From contig CALSLT010000029.1 in assembly GCA_943787265.1 (NCBI GenBank), forward strand, positions 124,001-188,000: a DNA stretch of 64,000 nucleotides, read 5' to 3'. Below, piece after piece: positions 27,901 to 36,432 of this stretch; position 1 is the stretch's first letter, and every line of letters starts with the position of its first letter. The stretch is from an uncultured Planctomycetaceae bacterium (GTDB lineage: Bacteria > Planctomycetota > Planctomycetia > Planctomycetales > Planctomycetaceae). The position numbers and the translations under genes are program-made. Under the pieces are notes generated by a model. The model was not told where the DNA came from, did no database searches, and worked only from the letters and a program-made list of their open reading frames with translations.

Positions 27901-29679
27901 TTTCGCGACTTCCGGCTGCCCGTAGTCTGTTGCCACCTGTAGATAACGGAATCGATAGTCAAACTCTTTTGGGAACATTTGGGCCAAACGTGCCCAGTAC
28001 GTCGCTGCCTTCGAACGCTGATCCCTTGGTGCGTAATGCTGGTAGTAGTAACCGAGGTCGTACAGCACCCACCGTTTCGTTTCTTCGTTATACGATTTGA
28101 AGAATTCGGGCTTCGCGAGCTGTTCGCGAATGCGGGCCTCTCGTGAATCCGAAGCGCTTCGTCGAATGCTTGAGACAAGAACGATGACTGGATCGGCATT
28201 CGCCTGGTCAAGCTTTGTCGCCAGGTAGCGTGCTCGATCGCCCAGCGTTTTGTGTTTCTTGTAACTCTTGACCCAACTCGCGGGATAATTTCGCAACGAC
28301 GACCAGTGAGGGTAGTTGCGGCGAGTCTTCAGAACTCGGTCAACATCAGCGTGAAATTCTTCTTCTGTTTCGGCAGTCGTAAACAACCATGAAATCACGC
28401 TCGTTGTGTAGCTGTCGTTTGTCGGCGACTTCTCCAGCATCTCACGCAACGCCGCCTTCGCCTTTGGAATGTCCTTTACTCGATCACGATAAAGGGTGAA
28501 GCCAAGCGAATAACGAAGCCGCCAGACCTGCTTCGGAGCGTCCTTCTCACAATCAACAATCGCCTTCTTCAGAGCCGCGTCCGAGTCCTTCAACTGAGCG
28601 GGCTCAGTCCCGTTGAGCTGGGCGAAGTACGACGCGACGGAATGAGTCGCCGGCGAAATCGCAAGCAGACTTCTGAAGAGTTTCAGAGCTCGCTCAGGAT
28701 TCTTCTCACGATTCCATGCGAGGCCGAGCAACGCAATTCGTTCGTAACGATCTTCTCGATCCGGGTGCTTATTGAGGTACTCTTTAACGAGCGGTTCCAT
28801 CTGAGCGGCCGGCGCTGCCGAGTCGTACAACGCCTGAATGTGATAATACAGCGTGTACTGGTCATCGCGAATCGCTCGTGCCTGCTTGAGCACTTCGACG
28901 GCGTTCGAATGCTGGCCGAGGTATCGATAATTCTCCGCCATCGTTCGCAAGACTTCGCGACGCTCTTCGGCATCTTTCAGCAGTCCAGACTTCAACAACT
29001 TGTTGCCGACGACGCTGGCTTTCGCCCATTGGCGAATACGTCTCCACTGAGCGTACGACCGCAGACCAATGTGTCTCGCGAATTCATCCTTCGGAAGCTT
29101 GTCGAACATCTCCTCAGCGAGTTCCGACTCCTTCGTAACTCCTGCTGTACCCGCCTGAGAAAACAGCAAACACGCTTTAACGCCAAACTCTCGTCCGGTC
29201 GGATTCGGCTGTCGCTGCCAACGTGTACGATAGGCCTCGGCTGCTGGCAACTTGTCGCCAAGCTTTTCGAGTGAGTACGCAAGCCGTTCCTCAATGTCGG
29301 CACACTGAGCCGCTTTCGGATATCTCGTCAGAAACTGGCGAGCGATCACGGTGAACTCTTTGTACCGCGTCAGCGCTTCCAGGCCGTCCATCAGCTTCAG
29401 CATGACGTCAACATGGCGGGGGTCCGTCGAGTGAGCCGCGACAAACCGCTGCCCTGCTCTGACCAGACCGAACACTCGACCATGTTTGTGGTAGAGAATC
29501 GTCAATTGATGCAGAGCTTCGCCGGCTTCCGGCGAGATGTCACGGTACTTGCCAACTTCACCTTCAAGCCGACTGGCTTCGACACTGACCTCGTCGATCG
29601 GTTCTGCCGTCTGAGCAACAGCTGCCCCCGACAAACCGAAAAGAACACTGACCAAAGCAGCGATAAATGAGAGCTTCAT
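21940..29679 (-). CDS. Giant secreted TPR and beta-domain protein (2579 aa)
   Basis: A signal peptide (residues 1-22, ending 'AVAQ') leads to about 1,100 residues of TPR-type helical repeats. A central region of beta modules then runs from about 1180 to 2290, and a second TPR block from about 2325 to 2560. Within the centre I see a discoidin/F5-8C-like segment near 1365-1435, a PA14-like stretch near 1465-1560 and a carbohydrate-binding-like jelly roll near 1630-1750. A recurring module has D-x-D-x-D at 1298, 1894 and 2201, each followed exactly 34 residues later by (H/N)SGVF at 1332, 1928 and 2235, then a GD-x-V-x-V-x-Y-x-DE strand. Start is ATG at 29679. It probably acts in the periplasm or on the cell surface. 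The gene is intact; its function is unknown. Confidence 0.9.
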   Translation of the reverse strand: MKLSFIAALVSVLFGLSGAAVAQTAEPIDEVSVEASRLEGEVGKYRDISPEAGEALHQLTILYHKHGRVFGLVRAGQRFVAAHSTDPRHVDVMLKLMDGLEALTRYKEFTVIARQFLTRYPKAAQCADIEERLAYSLEKLGDKLPAAEAYRTRWQRQPNPTGREFGVKACLLFSQAGTAGVTKESELAEEMFDKLPKDEFARHIGLRSYAQWRRIRQWAKASVVGNKLLKSGLLKDAEERREVLRTMAENYRYLGQHSNAVEVLKQARAIRDDQYTLYYHIQALYDSAAPAAQMEPLVKEYLNKHPDREDRYERIALLGLAWNREKNPERALKLFRSLLAISPATHSVASYFAQLNGTEPAQLKDSDAALKKAIVDCEKDAPKQVWRLRYSLGFTLYRDRVKDIPKAKAALREMLEKSPTNDSYTTSVISWLFTTAETEEEFHADVDRVLKTRRNYPHWSSLRNYPASWVKSYKKHKTLGDRARYLATKLDQANADPVIVLVSSIRRSASDSREARIREQLAKPEFFKSYNEETKRWVLYDLGYYYQHYAPRDQRSKAATYWARLAQMFPKEFDYRFRYLQVATDYGQPEVAKEAARLMLSFEPERSYPDVWRRIAIAADKNEDADLVRKAVEYAKKTHAKFRPDFQYWTTLGDSLQRRELEDEAVALWKSVVDAGASHYEARESALRLLQRMETPQEKSVLAKKLFALDTDYHGRYAGWLADAQLRSGDIDGFAKTLKETQARRLNRPFRGWDMDIYSLHYMLNYFRTSHQDYRLTADEDNPQTAILKVATVIRDVEYDWPSSQGQLVLLEAEEPGTRSLMERHLAWQRTTRTVHPDSTRWDYLMPFAQQAVLRNDYAVGATLLTGMLENITSATDARKQAGRAMVGQCYTRLGTVGLTIDENSPIAPLLQAALYLRLGDERLAMETYVANAALFDEHREEVPVDLTTFVCDSLMAAGGEENHNKVEDIVRSWIIKNSESKTVEADLKAQMQFLLAKNYYGAKRYDVARSEYQTVINRYSETASAVEAEFGIGETFMAQKVYDQAEKVFEKLAGSQDTEIIVRAEFLRGMLAHRRGDNDEARDIFRTVLERVPNIELANKALFNLSEVYGDEERYMDQLQLLMTVGRLGRVSKRLHAPGMPLSIVVQDSDLGISRGHNRIPVIVRTIPGGDEELVYLTSGGAGKGLFRTDIDTELGPVNKGDKVLQLTGNDEIRSDYPDEFKSEFKSVPLSDVEIRIASDARFEVASSKIIDEAEESFSDRLEREARERELGDERQSQQRPANQIKPGNPIYLRVKDGDRDLSDAQDSVVAKLVADSGDQVQVILTETEPHSGVFEGTAKSGELPAGALASDTAIDHSPLMAIDKSAETFWLSEPDGATPKLLTVDMKDLQKVSRVRIHTPSADENKPVRGELQASYDGEFWYRVAAHPQIPVASRVGEAEYGAMQYRVYKENGSRFTSWQQILSLAQREPLAQGEVADGQLIWQRPDDEEGRSKYYSVVWFGKFVQPKAGAVRFAVRGYRTALAVNDRLEMDPGAGNRTTDVWLEAGTHDLTIFSASYTNTNELSALRARADLNRQRVVLSPFLSGDFDLSGANESIVAAGESSGGDDSQSDSKAEVAAVKLDLESVQFEKTSEKFGITEQSNVKSIGYWTDLADVAFWEIEKTTPGVYDVWLDYSHSGGGSQFRVEFGDQGFSSTVPNTGNWTTYRQDRFGTVVVNEAGKAKLAIKPLDIQRGGTMALRGVELRPADGSRVILSDKAWEFRFDPINVRFTRFVINEYLGEAVAVNHVEVSGDDVSKPYIPTETDVLALSDNDQLEIAGGDVVRATYTDEVTQANSGGSRLIAGELQATYFNGTVAPIAYDFVRDRNGSVDEVRKRLKRVDPGDRLVVEITDYDRDQSVTRDKLQFQVSVNDGEPVTLTATETEENSGVFTKEVDTAAKAEGDHLVVKAGDRVNIRYLDEQNTFPGHSVPRESVVYVNLATEARVRILESRVIPLREGSARPPRFVYQAPDAETEVTNVAFEAPLSIEVIDPDAARDSRSEVIAKVTTSDGATVDVRCVVSSAFLNIPREEAEDYALEEGRFIGQIAMQLGSKSSPVIVPVTAEMPRNLIGGGKLEGDDEEGETSAFDDGLVVAVLNLSGKDRITAAYEDERKPKGVTDDPSALGRLISNGELASLDRNYDEPVDRLHVGEKLFLMVTDADQDSSDERDRIKVQVATEFGEKEEFELVETLAHSGVFNGSLTLKSNEAPKAGNIEMAEPVIECYFGDTITVTYLDPTASTEEGQLERNTQLPVVIGTDGLISAFSKTFNNETLAVETKFHVAESYFELFKSHKNLGRKDEETIDLAAGRRVLREVIEDFPDPKYQPRILYLLGQFAQELGDTDEATSAYEQIVSQFPEHPLAADAQYKLAQTYEESGDFDEALEAYVTLAATYPRSPLIANVMIRISDHFYKNEEFPIAAQVGKKFLEKFEGHQFASRMAFRVGQCFYKAEEFGTAGDSFDLFAKTFPDDELAADSLFWSGESFRMANNDREAFRRYNRCRWDFPASDAAKYARGRLALPEMLRQFEVEANAVENDN

Positions 29680-29749
29680 GACGATCGTCCTGAATATGGA
29701 CTCAACTTGTGTGGAGCGAATTCAACAACACAGCGACTCAATTGGTTGG

Positions 29750-32128
29750 CTACGTGCCGGCTCGAGCGAGTGCTTCTGAAATCTTGCGAGCATCCTCAGC
29801 GAGGGCACTTTCCGGGTAATCTCCGATCAACTGATCAAATCGGCGTCTGGCGTCCGCTCTTCGATTCATCCGGTACAGACACCGGCCATAATTAAAGAGG
29901 ATCACATCCAGAAACTTGGCGTCGGGATGATTTGCCAGGACGGTCTCAAACGTGTCAATCGCTCGGGCGTAGTCTTTCTGCCGATAGTAATAGTTCGCCA
30001 TTCTGGCGACTGCTTCGCCGACTCGACCGCTGTCTGGGAACTGGTCAAAGACCTTCTTGAATTCCTGAAACGAACGATCAAAAAGTTGCTGAGCGCGCGC
30101 TTCGGTCGTCGCTTCAGCCATTTTCTCGTAGCACTCCGCGACGCCGAACTGGGCCTCACCACGAAGCTGACTTGTCTGCATATTGACGAGCCGATTGTAG
30201 AGGCCGATCGCCCGATTGAGATTGCCTTGCGAAACCGCGACATCGGCGAGCTGCAGCAACGCATCGTCAACGAACCCGCTGTTCGGGAACTCTCGCTGCA
30301 ACCGCTGAGCCATCGCCGCAGCCAGCTCCAGTCGATCCATCTCGAAGTAAATCTTCCAGAGTTGAACGTACGTCTCTTCCAGCAACCGGCCACCGAGCTG
30401 TCTTGCTTCGGTCATAATCTCTTCGCAGAGAACGAGTGCAGACTCGTACTTCGCATCGGCATTCCGCTTGAGGCCGAACTCTTTGTAACGCGTTGCGATA
30501 TTAGTCAGGGCGTGGGCCGTCTTCAGTCTTGTTCGGACTCGAAGTTCACGATCGGAGATTTCCGTTCTAGTGACTCGAACGCCGCCAAGATTCCCTTCAA
30601 TACAGCGAGCTTCGCCTTTGACTAGCAGAAGCCCTTCGCCTGTATTTTTTTCGTCGCGATAATTCACACGGATCACGTCGCCAGGCATCGCCTGCAGAAT
30701 CGCGTCGCCGGCAACGACTTCGCTATTGCGGACTAGAGGCACGGCAGAGCGGAAGACTCCCGAATGAATCGCATCCTTTGCCGCCTGCCGATCGGCGGCG
30801 GTTGCAGACTCCGTACCGTTCTCTGCGACGGCAGTGCCTTCACCATCAACTGGCTCAGATGTCGGTTCCGTTGAGGCGGCCGCCGCACCATCGCTAACGG
30901 TCGTATCGTCCCCAGCAGGAGCGACATCGTCGACCGGGCGAATTGTCTCAACAACGACTTCAGAAAGAGTGACCGACAGCTCGTCGACTTTGCGATACCG
31001 GGCAATCTTTGGTTGGCCGTTTTCGTCCAGTTCAACATCAGCATCCGACGCGAGCAAAGCGACCGCTTCCTGCTCCATCTCGTCTTCAGTCTTCGCTCGA
31101 TGAACCTCCACCGTCACTTCAATCTGGTCGGAACCGTCTGTGAGATCCCGGTCAGGATCGTTCGTCTGAATGTTGACGGCCTTCCCAAGAACGACCCCCT
31201 GGAGAGTCTCCGCGAACGCCCCGTCAGTGATGGAGACAACTCCGTCGCCAACAACTTTCGCCTCGTGCAGAACCTTGCGATTGAACTGTTTGTCGGCAGT
31301 GTGTTCGTCGATATAGACCACTTTGACAGTGTCGTCACCTTTGACTTCGAGTCGTCCGCTGTTCTTTTGCGGAACTCCCAAAGCGGTCACAACGCTCCCC
31401 AGAACAATTCGCACATTGCGACCAACGGGGAAGCATTTGACCTGTTCGACGTCGCCGCTGCTGGTTTCGCACTGAACGATGACGGGAGCACCTGATTCCA
31501 AGGCCGCAAGGTCGGCGTCTTCAATTTTGACGAAGAGTCGCTTGCCTGCTTCGACCTTTTCGAGCTGACTGTCGTCCTCACCCATCGACGTCCCGACCTT
31601 CTCCAGAGCGTCGATCGCGCGGCTGTAATGCCCCAACTGAAAATGGCCGAGCCCGATGTAGTAGTAAGCCTGGTTGACCTGCTTGCTGACGGGAAAATGT
31701 TCGATCACATCCCGCATGACGGAAAAGCACTTACCGAAGTTGCGAGCTTCGTAAAAACACATGCCCATCTTGAGAGTCGCTTCAGCTCGCTGATCGTGAT
31801 CACGGTTCTCTTCTGATGCGACTTCGCCAAACTGGACCCGCGCCTTGTCGTAAGCGCGGTCCCGCTCAAGGTAGTGATTACCGAGTCGGATATGAGCTTC
31901 GAATCGGACTCGACTGGTCGGGTATCGCTCGATAACCGACTGCCAGATTTCGACAGCTTTGCTGGCTTCGTCAGCTTCCAGGCGAGCATCGCCGGCTTCA
32001 ACCAGTTTCCGTGCAGCTCGGTCTTCGATGATGGAGCCGCGAACGGGCCCCTGGGCCATCGCAGAACGAAAACTGACAATCAACAGAACGATACACAGAC
32101 CGAGGGCAGAGAATTTGATCCGACTCAT
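29750..32128 (-). CDS. Secreted TPR protein sharing modules with the giant neighbour (792 aa)
   Basis: A signal peptide (cleavage near residue 25, 'SAMAQ') is followed by N-terminal TPR repeats of the YbgF/BamD style (about 35-200). A central beta region of about 205-530 follows, then C-terminal TPR repeats from about 545 to 790. The central part holds the same motifs as the 2579-residue protein: D-x-D-x-D at 324, HSGVF at 455, and 'MPGDVIRVNYRDEKNT'. A low-complexity Asp/Glu/Thr-rich insert lies between the first two. The giant gene follows after 70 bases, so they form one operon and probably one complex. Start is ATG at 32128. The family has no name that I can give. Confidence 0.88.
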   Translation of the reverse strand: MSRIKFSALGLCIVLLIVSFRSAMAQGPVRGSIIEDRAARKLVEAGDARLEADEASKAVEIWQSVIERYPTSRVRFEAHIRLGNHYLERDRAYDKARVQFGEVASEENRDHDQRAEATLKMGMCFYEARNFGKCFSVMRDVIEHFPVSKQVNQAYYYIGLGHFQLGHYSRAIDALEKVGTSMGEDDSQLEKVEAGKRLFVKIEDADLAALESGAPVIVQCETSSGDVEQVKCFPVGRNVRIVLGSVVTALGVPQKNSGRLEVKGDDTVKVVYIDEHTADKQFNRKVLHEAKVVGDGVVSITDGAFAETLQGVVLGKAVNIQTNDPDRDLTDGSDQIEVTVEVHRAKTEDEMEQEAVALLASDADVELDENGQPKIARYRKVDELSVTLSEVVVETIRPVDDVAPAGDDTTVSDGAAAASTEPTSEPVDGEGTAVAENGTESATAADRQAAKDAIHSGVFRSAVPLVRNSEVVAGDAILQAMPGDVIRVNYRDEKNTGEGLLLVKGEARCIEGNLGGVRVTRTEISDRELRVRTRLKTAHALTNIATRYKEFGLKRNADAKYESALVLCEEIMTEARQLGGRLLEETYVQLWKIYFEMDRLELAAAMAQRLQREFPNSGFVDDALLQLADVAVSQGNLNRAIGLYNRLVNMQTSQLRGEAQFGVAECYEKMAEATTEARAQQLFDRSFQEFKKVFDQFPDSGRVGEAVARMANYYYRQKDYARAIDTFETVLANHPDAKFLDVILFNYGRCLYRMNRRADARRRFDQLIGDYPESALAEDARKISEALARAGT

Positions 32129-32350
32129 AAATCAAAACCAGACCGGATAGAGGCAGGAAAGTCAGGGCGGGAAAATCGCGAGGAAGTATCCACACTACGA
32201 CCGGCAGTTCGGTTCGTCAATTTACACGAACGACCACCGTTACGGGACGACTTGCACCATAGGGCGTGGCAAAACAACAAGCGTTTCGAAAGGTCGGTTC
32301 CGCAGGTGAAATATCAATAAAAAACGTGGTTCAAACAGCTACCAAATCGC

Positions 32351-32391
32351 AAAAGAAGCCCGGACTCAAGAGAGGCCGGGCTTCGAGATTT
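32351..32391 (-). terminator. Rho-independent terminator after the DUF1501 gene
   Basis: GAAGCCCGG at 32355-32363 pairs with CCGGGCTTC at 32376-32384. On the minus strand a TTTT run (32351-32354) follows the stem. A TTTT at 32388-32391 could make it act on the plus strand too. It lies just past the DUF1501 stop. Confidence 0.75.
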
Positions 32392-32406
32392 TAACGTAGG
32401 TTCGGA

Positions 32407-33663
32407 TTATCCGAAGAGTTCCATAACTGGCTTGCCACCATCGACAAGCTTCATCGGTCGTTGCAGCGGAGTCATGACTTCCTTCTCAGGATCAATGCCT
32501 AACGCATGACACAGCGTTGCGTGCAGGTCCGGAACTTCAACAGGTCGGTCTTTCGGTTTGTAGCCGTCTTCATCCGACGAGCCGATAACCTGGCCGCCCT
32601 TGATTCCGCCACCCGCCATGAAGCAACTGAAGACACCCGGGTAGTGATCCCGCCCGCCGTCTTTGTTGATCTTTGGCGTCCGGCCGAATTCGCTGAGCAT
32701 GACGACAAGCGTCTTCTTGAGCTGGCCGGATTCGTCAAGGTCCTGCATCAGCGAAGCCAGTGCCGGGTCCATTACTTCGCCATGATTTCTCATTGCTTCG
32801 AAGTTGTCGCGATGAGTGTCGAATCCGCCACGGTTCACCTGGACGAATCGAACGCCGGTTTCGACGAGCTGCTTTGCCACCATGCAGCCTCGACCGAATG
32901 GCGTGTCGCCGTATCGTTCGAACTGGCTGAGTGGCAGGTGATCAAGCTCAAACGCCTTCAACGCTGGGCTTCGCATCAAACGAACGGCGTCGTTGACTGA
33001 CGTCTTCGTAGCGCTCAATTCGCGACTGGTCGTCTTGCCGCTGAATCGACCGTTGAACTTCGCCAGCGTTTCGAGTCGTTTGTTGCCGCGCGTCTGAGTG
33101 ATCCCTTCCGGAAACGCCAGGTATGGGTCTTTGTCGCCAGGACTGCCGACGAAGTACGCCGAGCATGACTGACCAAGATAAGAAGACCGCGGTGCCTGGC
33201 CACTGATCGACACGTAAGCAGGCAGGTCACCGATGTTGTCCTTTTCGTGAACGACCACCGAACCGAAGCCCGGGTGAATGACGTTGGGAGTCTGGTTGTA
33301 GCTTGTCTGAAGCTGATAAGTCGCTCGGCCATGAGCCCCTTGCGTGCCGGCAATCGACCGAATCAACGCAACGTTGTGCATCTGCTTGGAGAGTTCCGGG
33401 AAGATCTCGCTGATCTGCACTCCGTCGGCCGAAGTTTTGATCGGCTCGAACTCGCCCTGAGTCGGACGACCCGGTTTTGGATCCCACGTATCCAAGTGAG
33501 TCATTCCGCCGCCATTCCAGAAGAGGATGACGTTCTCAGCCGTTGGTGTGTGATCCCGACCTTTTGCTGCCAGCAGGTCACGAATCGAGAAGCCCATCAG
33601 TGTCGCGGCAGAAGCCCCCATCATCGCTCGACGGGTAACGTGGTAATCCTGGCAACCATTCAT
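32407..33663 (-). CDS. DUF1501 family protein
   Basis: The 418-residue protein is a DUF1501 member, a sulfatase/alkaline-phosphatase-fold relative widespread in planctomycetes. An N-terminal 'TRRAMMGASAATLMG' segment resembles a twin-arginine export signal. Conserved stretches include 'NVILFWNGGGMTHLDTWDPK', 'QVNRGGFDTHRDN', 'VVMLSEFGRTPK' and 'GGRDHYPGVFSCFMAGGG', which hold probable metal ligands (Asp, His). It follows the DUF1549/DUF1553 gene after 84 bases on the same strand, the classic pairing. The pair is thought to act in the envelope on organic substrates, but the reaction is unproven. Start is ATG at 33663. Confidence 0.94.
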   Translation of the reverse strand: MNGCQDYHVTRRAMMGASAATLMGFSIRDLLAAKGRDHTPTAENVILFWNGGGMTHLDTWDPKPGRPTQGEFEPIKTSADGVQISEIFPELSKQMHNVALIRSIAGTQGAHGRATYQLQTSYNQTPNVIHPGFGSVVVHEKDNIGDLPAYVSISGQAPRSSYLGQSCSAYFVGSPGDKDPYLAFPEGITQTRGNKRLETLAKFNGRFSGKTTSRELSATKTSVNDAVRLMRSPALKAFELDHLPLSQFERYGDTPFGRGCMVAKQLVETGVRFVQVNRGGFDTHRDNFEAMRNHGEVMDPALASLMQDLDESGQLKKTLVVMLSEFGRTPKINKDGGRDHYPGVFSCFMAGGGIKGGQVIGSSDEDGYKPKDRPVEVPDLHATLCHALGIDPEKEVMTPLQRPMKLVDGGKPVMELFG

Positions 33664-33747
33664 GGCGGAATCCTTTGAAAACGGTGAAGACCGAGTTTGT
33701 GTAAATGTGCTTTGTTTATCAGCTTGTCGAGAAATCCCGGACAGAAT

Positions 33748-35910
33748 TTATGGAAGGTATCGGAACTCGTTTGAGTTCAGCAAAACCCAACGCAAATCAG
33801 CCATGCCTTCGAGCGTCGTGTCGCCTTCGGCGATGATCGATTTTGCGAGGGTGACTTCTTCATCGGCAGGTTGGCGGGTGAGAATTTCAAGATACGCGGT
33901 TCGAACCGCTTCGTTAAGATCCGAGTTCTTGCCGACGAGCAACTTATGCATCGGCTCGAAAGGTCCAACTCGCGACGCTTCGTGAGTCATCTTGCCGTTA
34001 AGCATCATCAATGCCTGACGCATGCTCGGCGAGTGGTCCCGCGGAACGCCGACCTGAGTTCGGTCAGTCTGGCCAAAGATTCGTACGAAGTGCTGCGGAG
34101 CCGCCGGAGACGCCATGCGGAAAGCTGAACCGAACACAGGGTTGTCGTCGTAAGTTCGTTCGACCGTCTTATAGACGTAACGGAAACGTCGGCGGTTTCC
34201 GCCTTCCATCTGCATTCGTTCGGCTTCGAGCTGCTCGGCCGATTTCACTTCCATTTTCTCAACGACGACTGCTTCGTCGGCCTTCTCTTTGGCCTGCTTC
34301 AGAATATTGTCGAAGTCGATTTCGATGCCGGACTCAAGATTGTAGCCGGCTCCTCGAGCCGCCATCGCTCCGTTCATCCGTCCCTGCATCGCCGTGCCGT
34401 TTCCTGCGGCAGCCAGAGATTGCGGAGTAATCGCTTCTCCTTCGCGAGGCACGGCAACACGAATCCGATCAGAGACCGTCTTCATATTCGCGCCCTTGGG
34501 ATGCTTGTATTCGAACAAGTGCCCAGCGGTGAGAATGGAATCGTAAAGCACTTCGCCCAGCATTCGCCGAGCGGGAGCAGCCAGGAATGCTGCTCGAAGT
34601 TCTTCCTGCTCAGCTTCTTCGAGACCAACCGCTTGGCCGCGTTGATACGGCTCGCTGGTGACGATCATTTTGACGAGCGGCTTGAACTGGAATCCCGTGG
34701 CAACAAACTCGTCAGCCAGGAAATCGAGCGTCTTAGGATGGCTCGGGCCGTTCGAATCGCTGAAGTCGTCGACTGGCTCAACAATCCCGCGACCAACCAG
34801 GTCCGCCCACACGCGATTCACGAAGTTCCACGCGAAGTAACGATTCCGCGGACTGGCGATCAATTCGGCCAGATCGCGACGCAGCTCACTCTGCGATCGC
34901 ATATCAGCCTTCAGGTCGATCGCTTCTCGTTCTTTGCGAGCTTCTGACGCGACATCGAACGAAGACTTCTTCTTACCCTTTGCTCGATCGAGTGCCTTGT
35001 CGGCCGCACCGAGCAATAGATCGTCAATCGACGACTCTTTCGAAGTTGCAGCCAGCGAAGCCTCGATCAGGTCCTGCTCTGACTTTCGAGTCGACTCCAG
35101 ACGAGCAATGAAATCCGGACGGGCTTTCGAATCGATCAGGTCGATCAGAAACTTCGGCAGCACAGGCTTTCGTTCGGAAGCCTCAGCATCACCTTCCGGC
35201 GGCCAGAGCACTGTCGACGTTGTCATCTCTTGAGTGTAGACAGTGTTAGTAAACTGGTTTTCGTAGCGACGAGTCTTTCCGAAGTACGCAGCAAAGCCGT
35301 AGAAGTCTTCTCTCGTCCACTTATCAAACGGGTGATCGTGGCACTGGGCACACGAAATGCGAATTCCCATGAAGACTTGCGACGTCACACCGGCAAGAGC
35401 CATCGGGTCGGCATTGTCGCCAAGAACGTAAGCCACTTCAGGGACGGCTCCGGCCTTTCCGTTTGCGGAGATAAATCGTTGAGCCATTTCGTCGTACGGC
35501 ATGTCGTCTTCAACAGCCTTGTGGACAAACGCCAGCGCCGCAGCACCGCCGGGCGAATTTGATCTCAGACGCAGCATGTCAGCCAGAAACGTTGTCCAGC
35601 GATCCACAAACCGCGGGTCATCCATCAGCCGATCGATCAATTTTGACCGTCGCTCGGCAGCGGGCCAGGCAAGGTATTCCTGGATTTCCTGATGGTTGGG
35701 GATCCGGCCAATCAGGTCCACCGACACCCTACGAAGGTAAGCCGTGTCGTCAACCAGCGAACTCGGCTTCGCGGAGACTCCCAACTCGCCATTTTCCTGA
35801 TTGAGCACCTTACTCAACCGACTGCCGTCAGCAGCCGTCTCCGCAGAGACAACGCCGAAGTTAGCAGCAGTCAGCACTGCCACACAAATGACTGTCCATG
35901 TTCGTGCCAC
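33748..35910 (-). CDS. DUF1549 and DUF1553 domain protein with CxxCH motif
   Basis: A secreted protein of about 720 residues. The N-terminal DUF1549 domain includes 'AYLRRVSVDLIGRIP' and 'DPRFVDRWTTFLADMLRLR', then 'ISCAQCHDHPFDKW', a CxxCH that could bind haem c. The DUF1553 domain begins near 'SPRNRYFAWNFVNRVWADL' and ends with 'EILTRQPADEEV'. I place the start at GTG 35910, with GGGAG nine bases upstream. It gives a proper signal peptide ('WTVICVAVLTAANFGVVSAE'), whereas the longest frame (TTG, 36102) adds 64 residues of unlikely composition. The DUF1501 gene follows at once. These pairs are hallmarks of planctomycetes; a role in polymer degradation is suspected. Confidence 0.92.
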   Translation of the reverse strand: MARTWTVICVAVLTAANFGVVSAETAADGSRLSKVLNQENGELGVSAKPSSLVDDTAYLRRVSVDLIGRIPNHQEIQEYLAWPAAERRSKLIDRLMDDPRFVDRWTTFLADMLRLRSNSPGGAAALAFVHKAVEDDMPYDEMAQRFISANGKAGAVPEVAYVLGDNADPMALAGVTSQVFMGIRISCAQCHDHPFDKWTREDFYGFAAYFGKTRRYENQFTNTVYTQEMTTSTVLWPPEGDAEASERKPVLPKFLIDLIDSKARPDFIARLESTRKSEQDLIEASLAATSKESSIDDLLLGAADKALDRAKGKKKSSFDVASEARKEREAIDLKADMRSQSELRRDLAELIASPRNRYFAWNFVNRVWADLVGRGIVEPVDDFSDSNGPSHPKTLDFLADEFVATGFQFKPLVKMIVTSEPYQRGQAVGLEEAEQEELRAAFLAAPARRMLGEVLYDSILTAGHLFEYKHPKGANMKTVSDRIRVAVPREGEAITPQSLAAAGNGTAMQGRMNGAMAARGAGYNLESGIEIDFDNILKQAKEKADEAVVVEKMEVKSAEQLEAERMQMEGGNRRRFRYVYKTVERTYDDNPVFGSAFRMASPAAPQHFVRIFGQTDRTQVGVPRDHSPSMRQALMMLNGKMTHEASRVGPFEPMHKLLVGKNSDLNEAVRTAYLEILTRQPADEEVTLAKSIIAEGDTTLEGMADLRWVLLNSNEFRYLP

Positions 35911-36432
35911 GGTCAAAGACTCCCTGGCTGGTGGATGATTATGTTTCTCAGAACTCACGATTCGCAGCGTGATGGAAAACTCCAGACGGCCACTTTGCCT
36001 ACCGGATACCCACACCACAACTCGAACCCGGACAATTACATCAACGTTCGTTGAAATGTCAAAACGAAACCAATGATTGCCCGAACGCAAAAGAACCGTC
36101 AACCGTAACGCGACGCATCAAACGATTTGCATTCGCAGTAGGTCGCTTTAAGCAGACTTCCGGAACTGGCGGCAGGTCGTGGCCCACTTGAAACTTAACT
36201 GTCCGGAAGCCGTGTTGACCCGAAATGGCGAGCAGCGCTATTCTCCCGACCCCTTCCTTTGCCGGATTTGGCGGAGCGTTCGTTTCGTGGGCGCTTTGCA
36301 CCGGCCGACCACTTGCTTCAGTAATCTGCCGAAGTAACTACTTTCTGCGACTCCCATCCCTTCCGACGTGAATGCTGCTGATTCTGGCGGCGTGAAGTCA
36401 TCCCACCTTGCAATTTATCCGGACGCCATCTC
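35911..36432. other. Spacer between divergent genes
   Basis: About 520 bases between the DUF1549 gene (minus) and the FlgI-like gene (plus). No coding frame is convincing. Promoters for both directions must be here, but no clear sites are visible. Confidence 0.4.
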
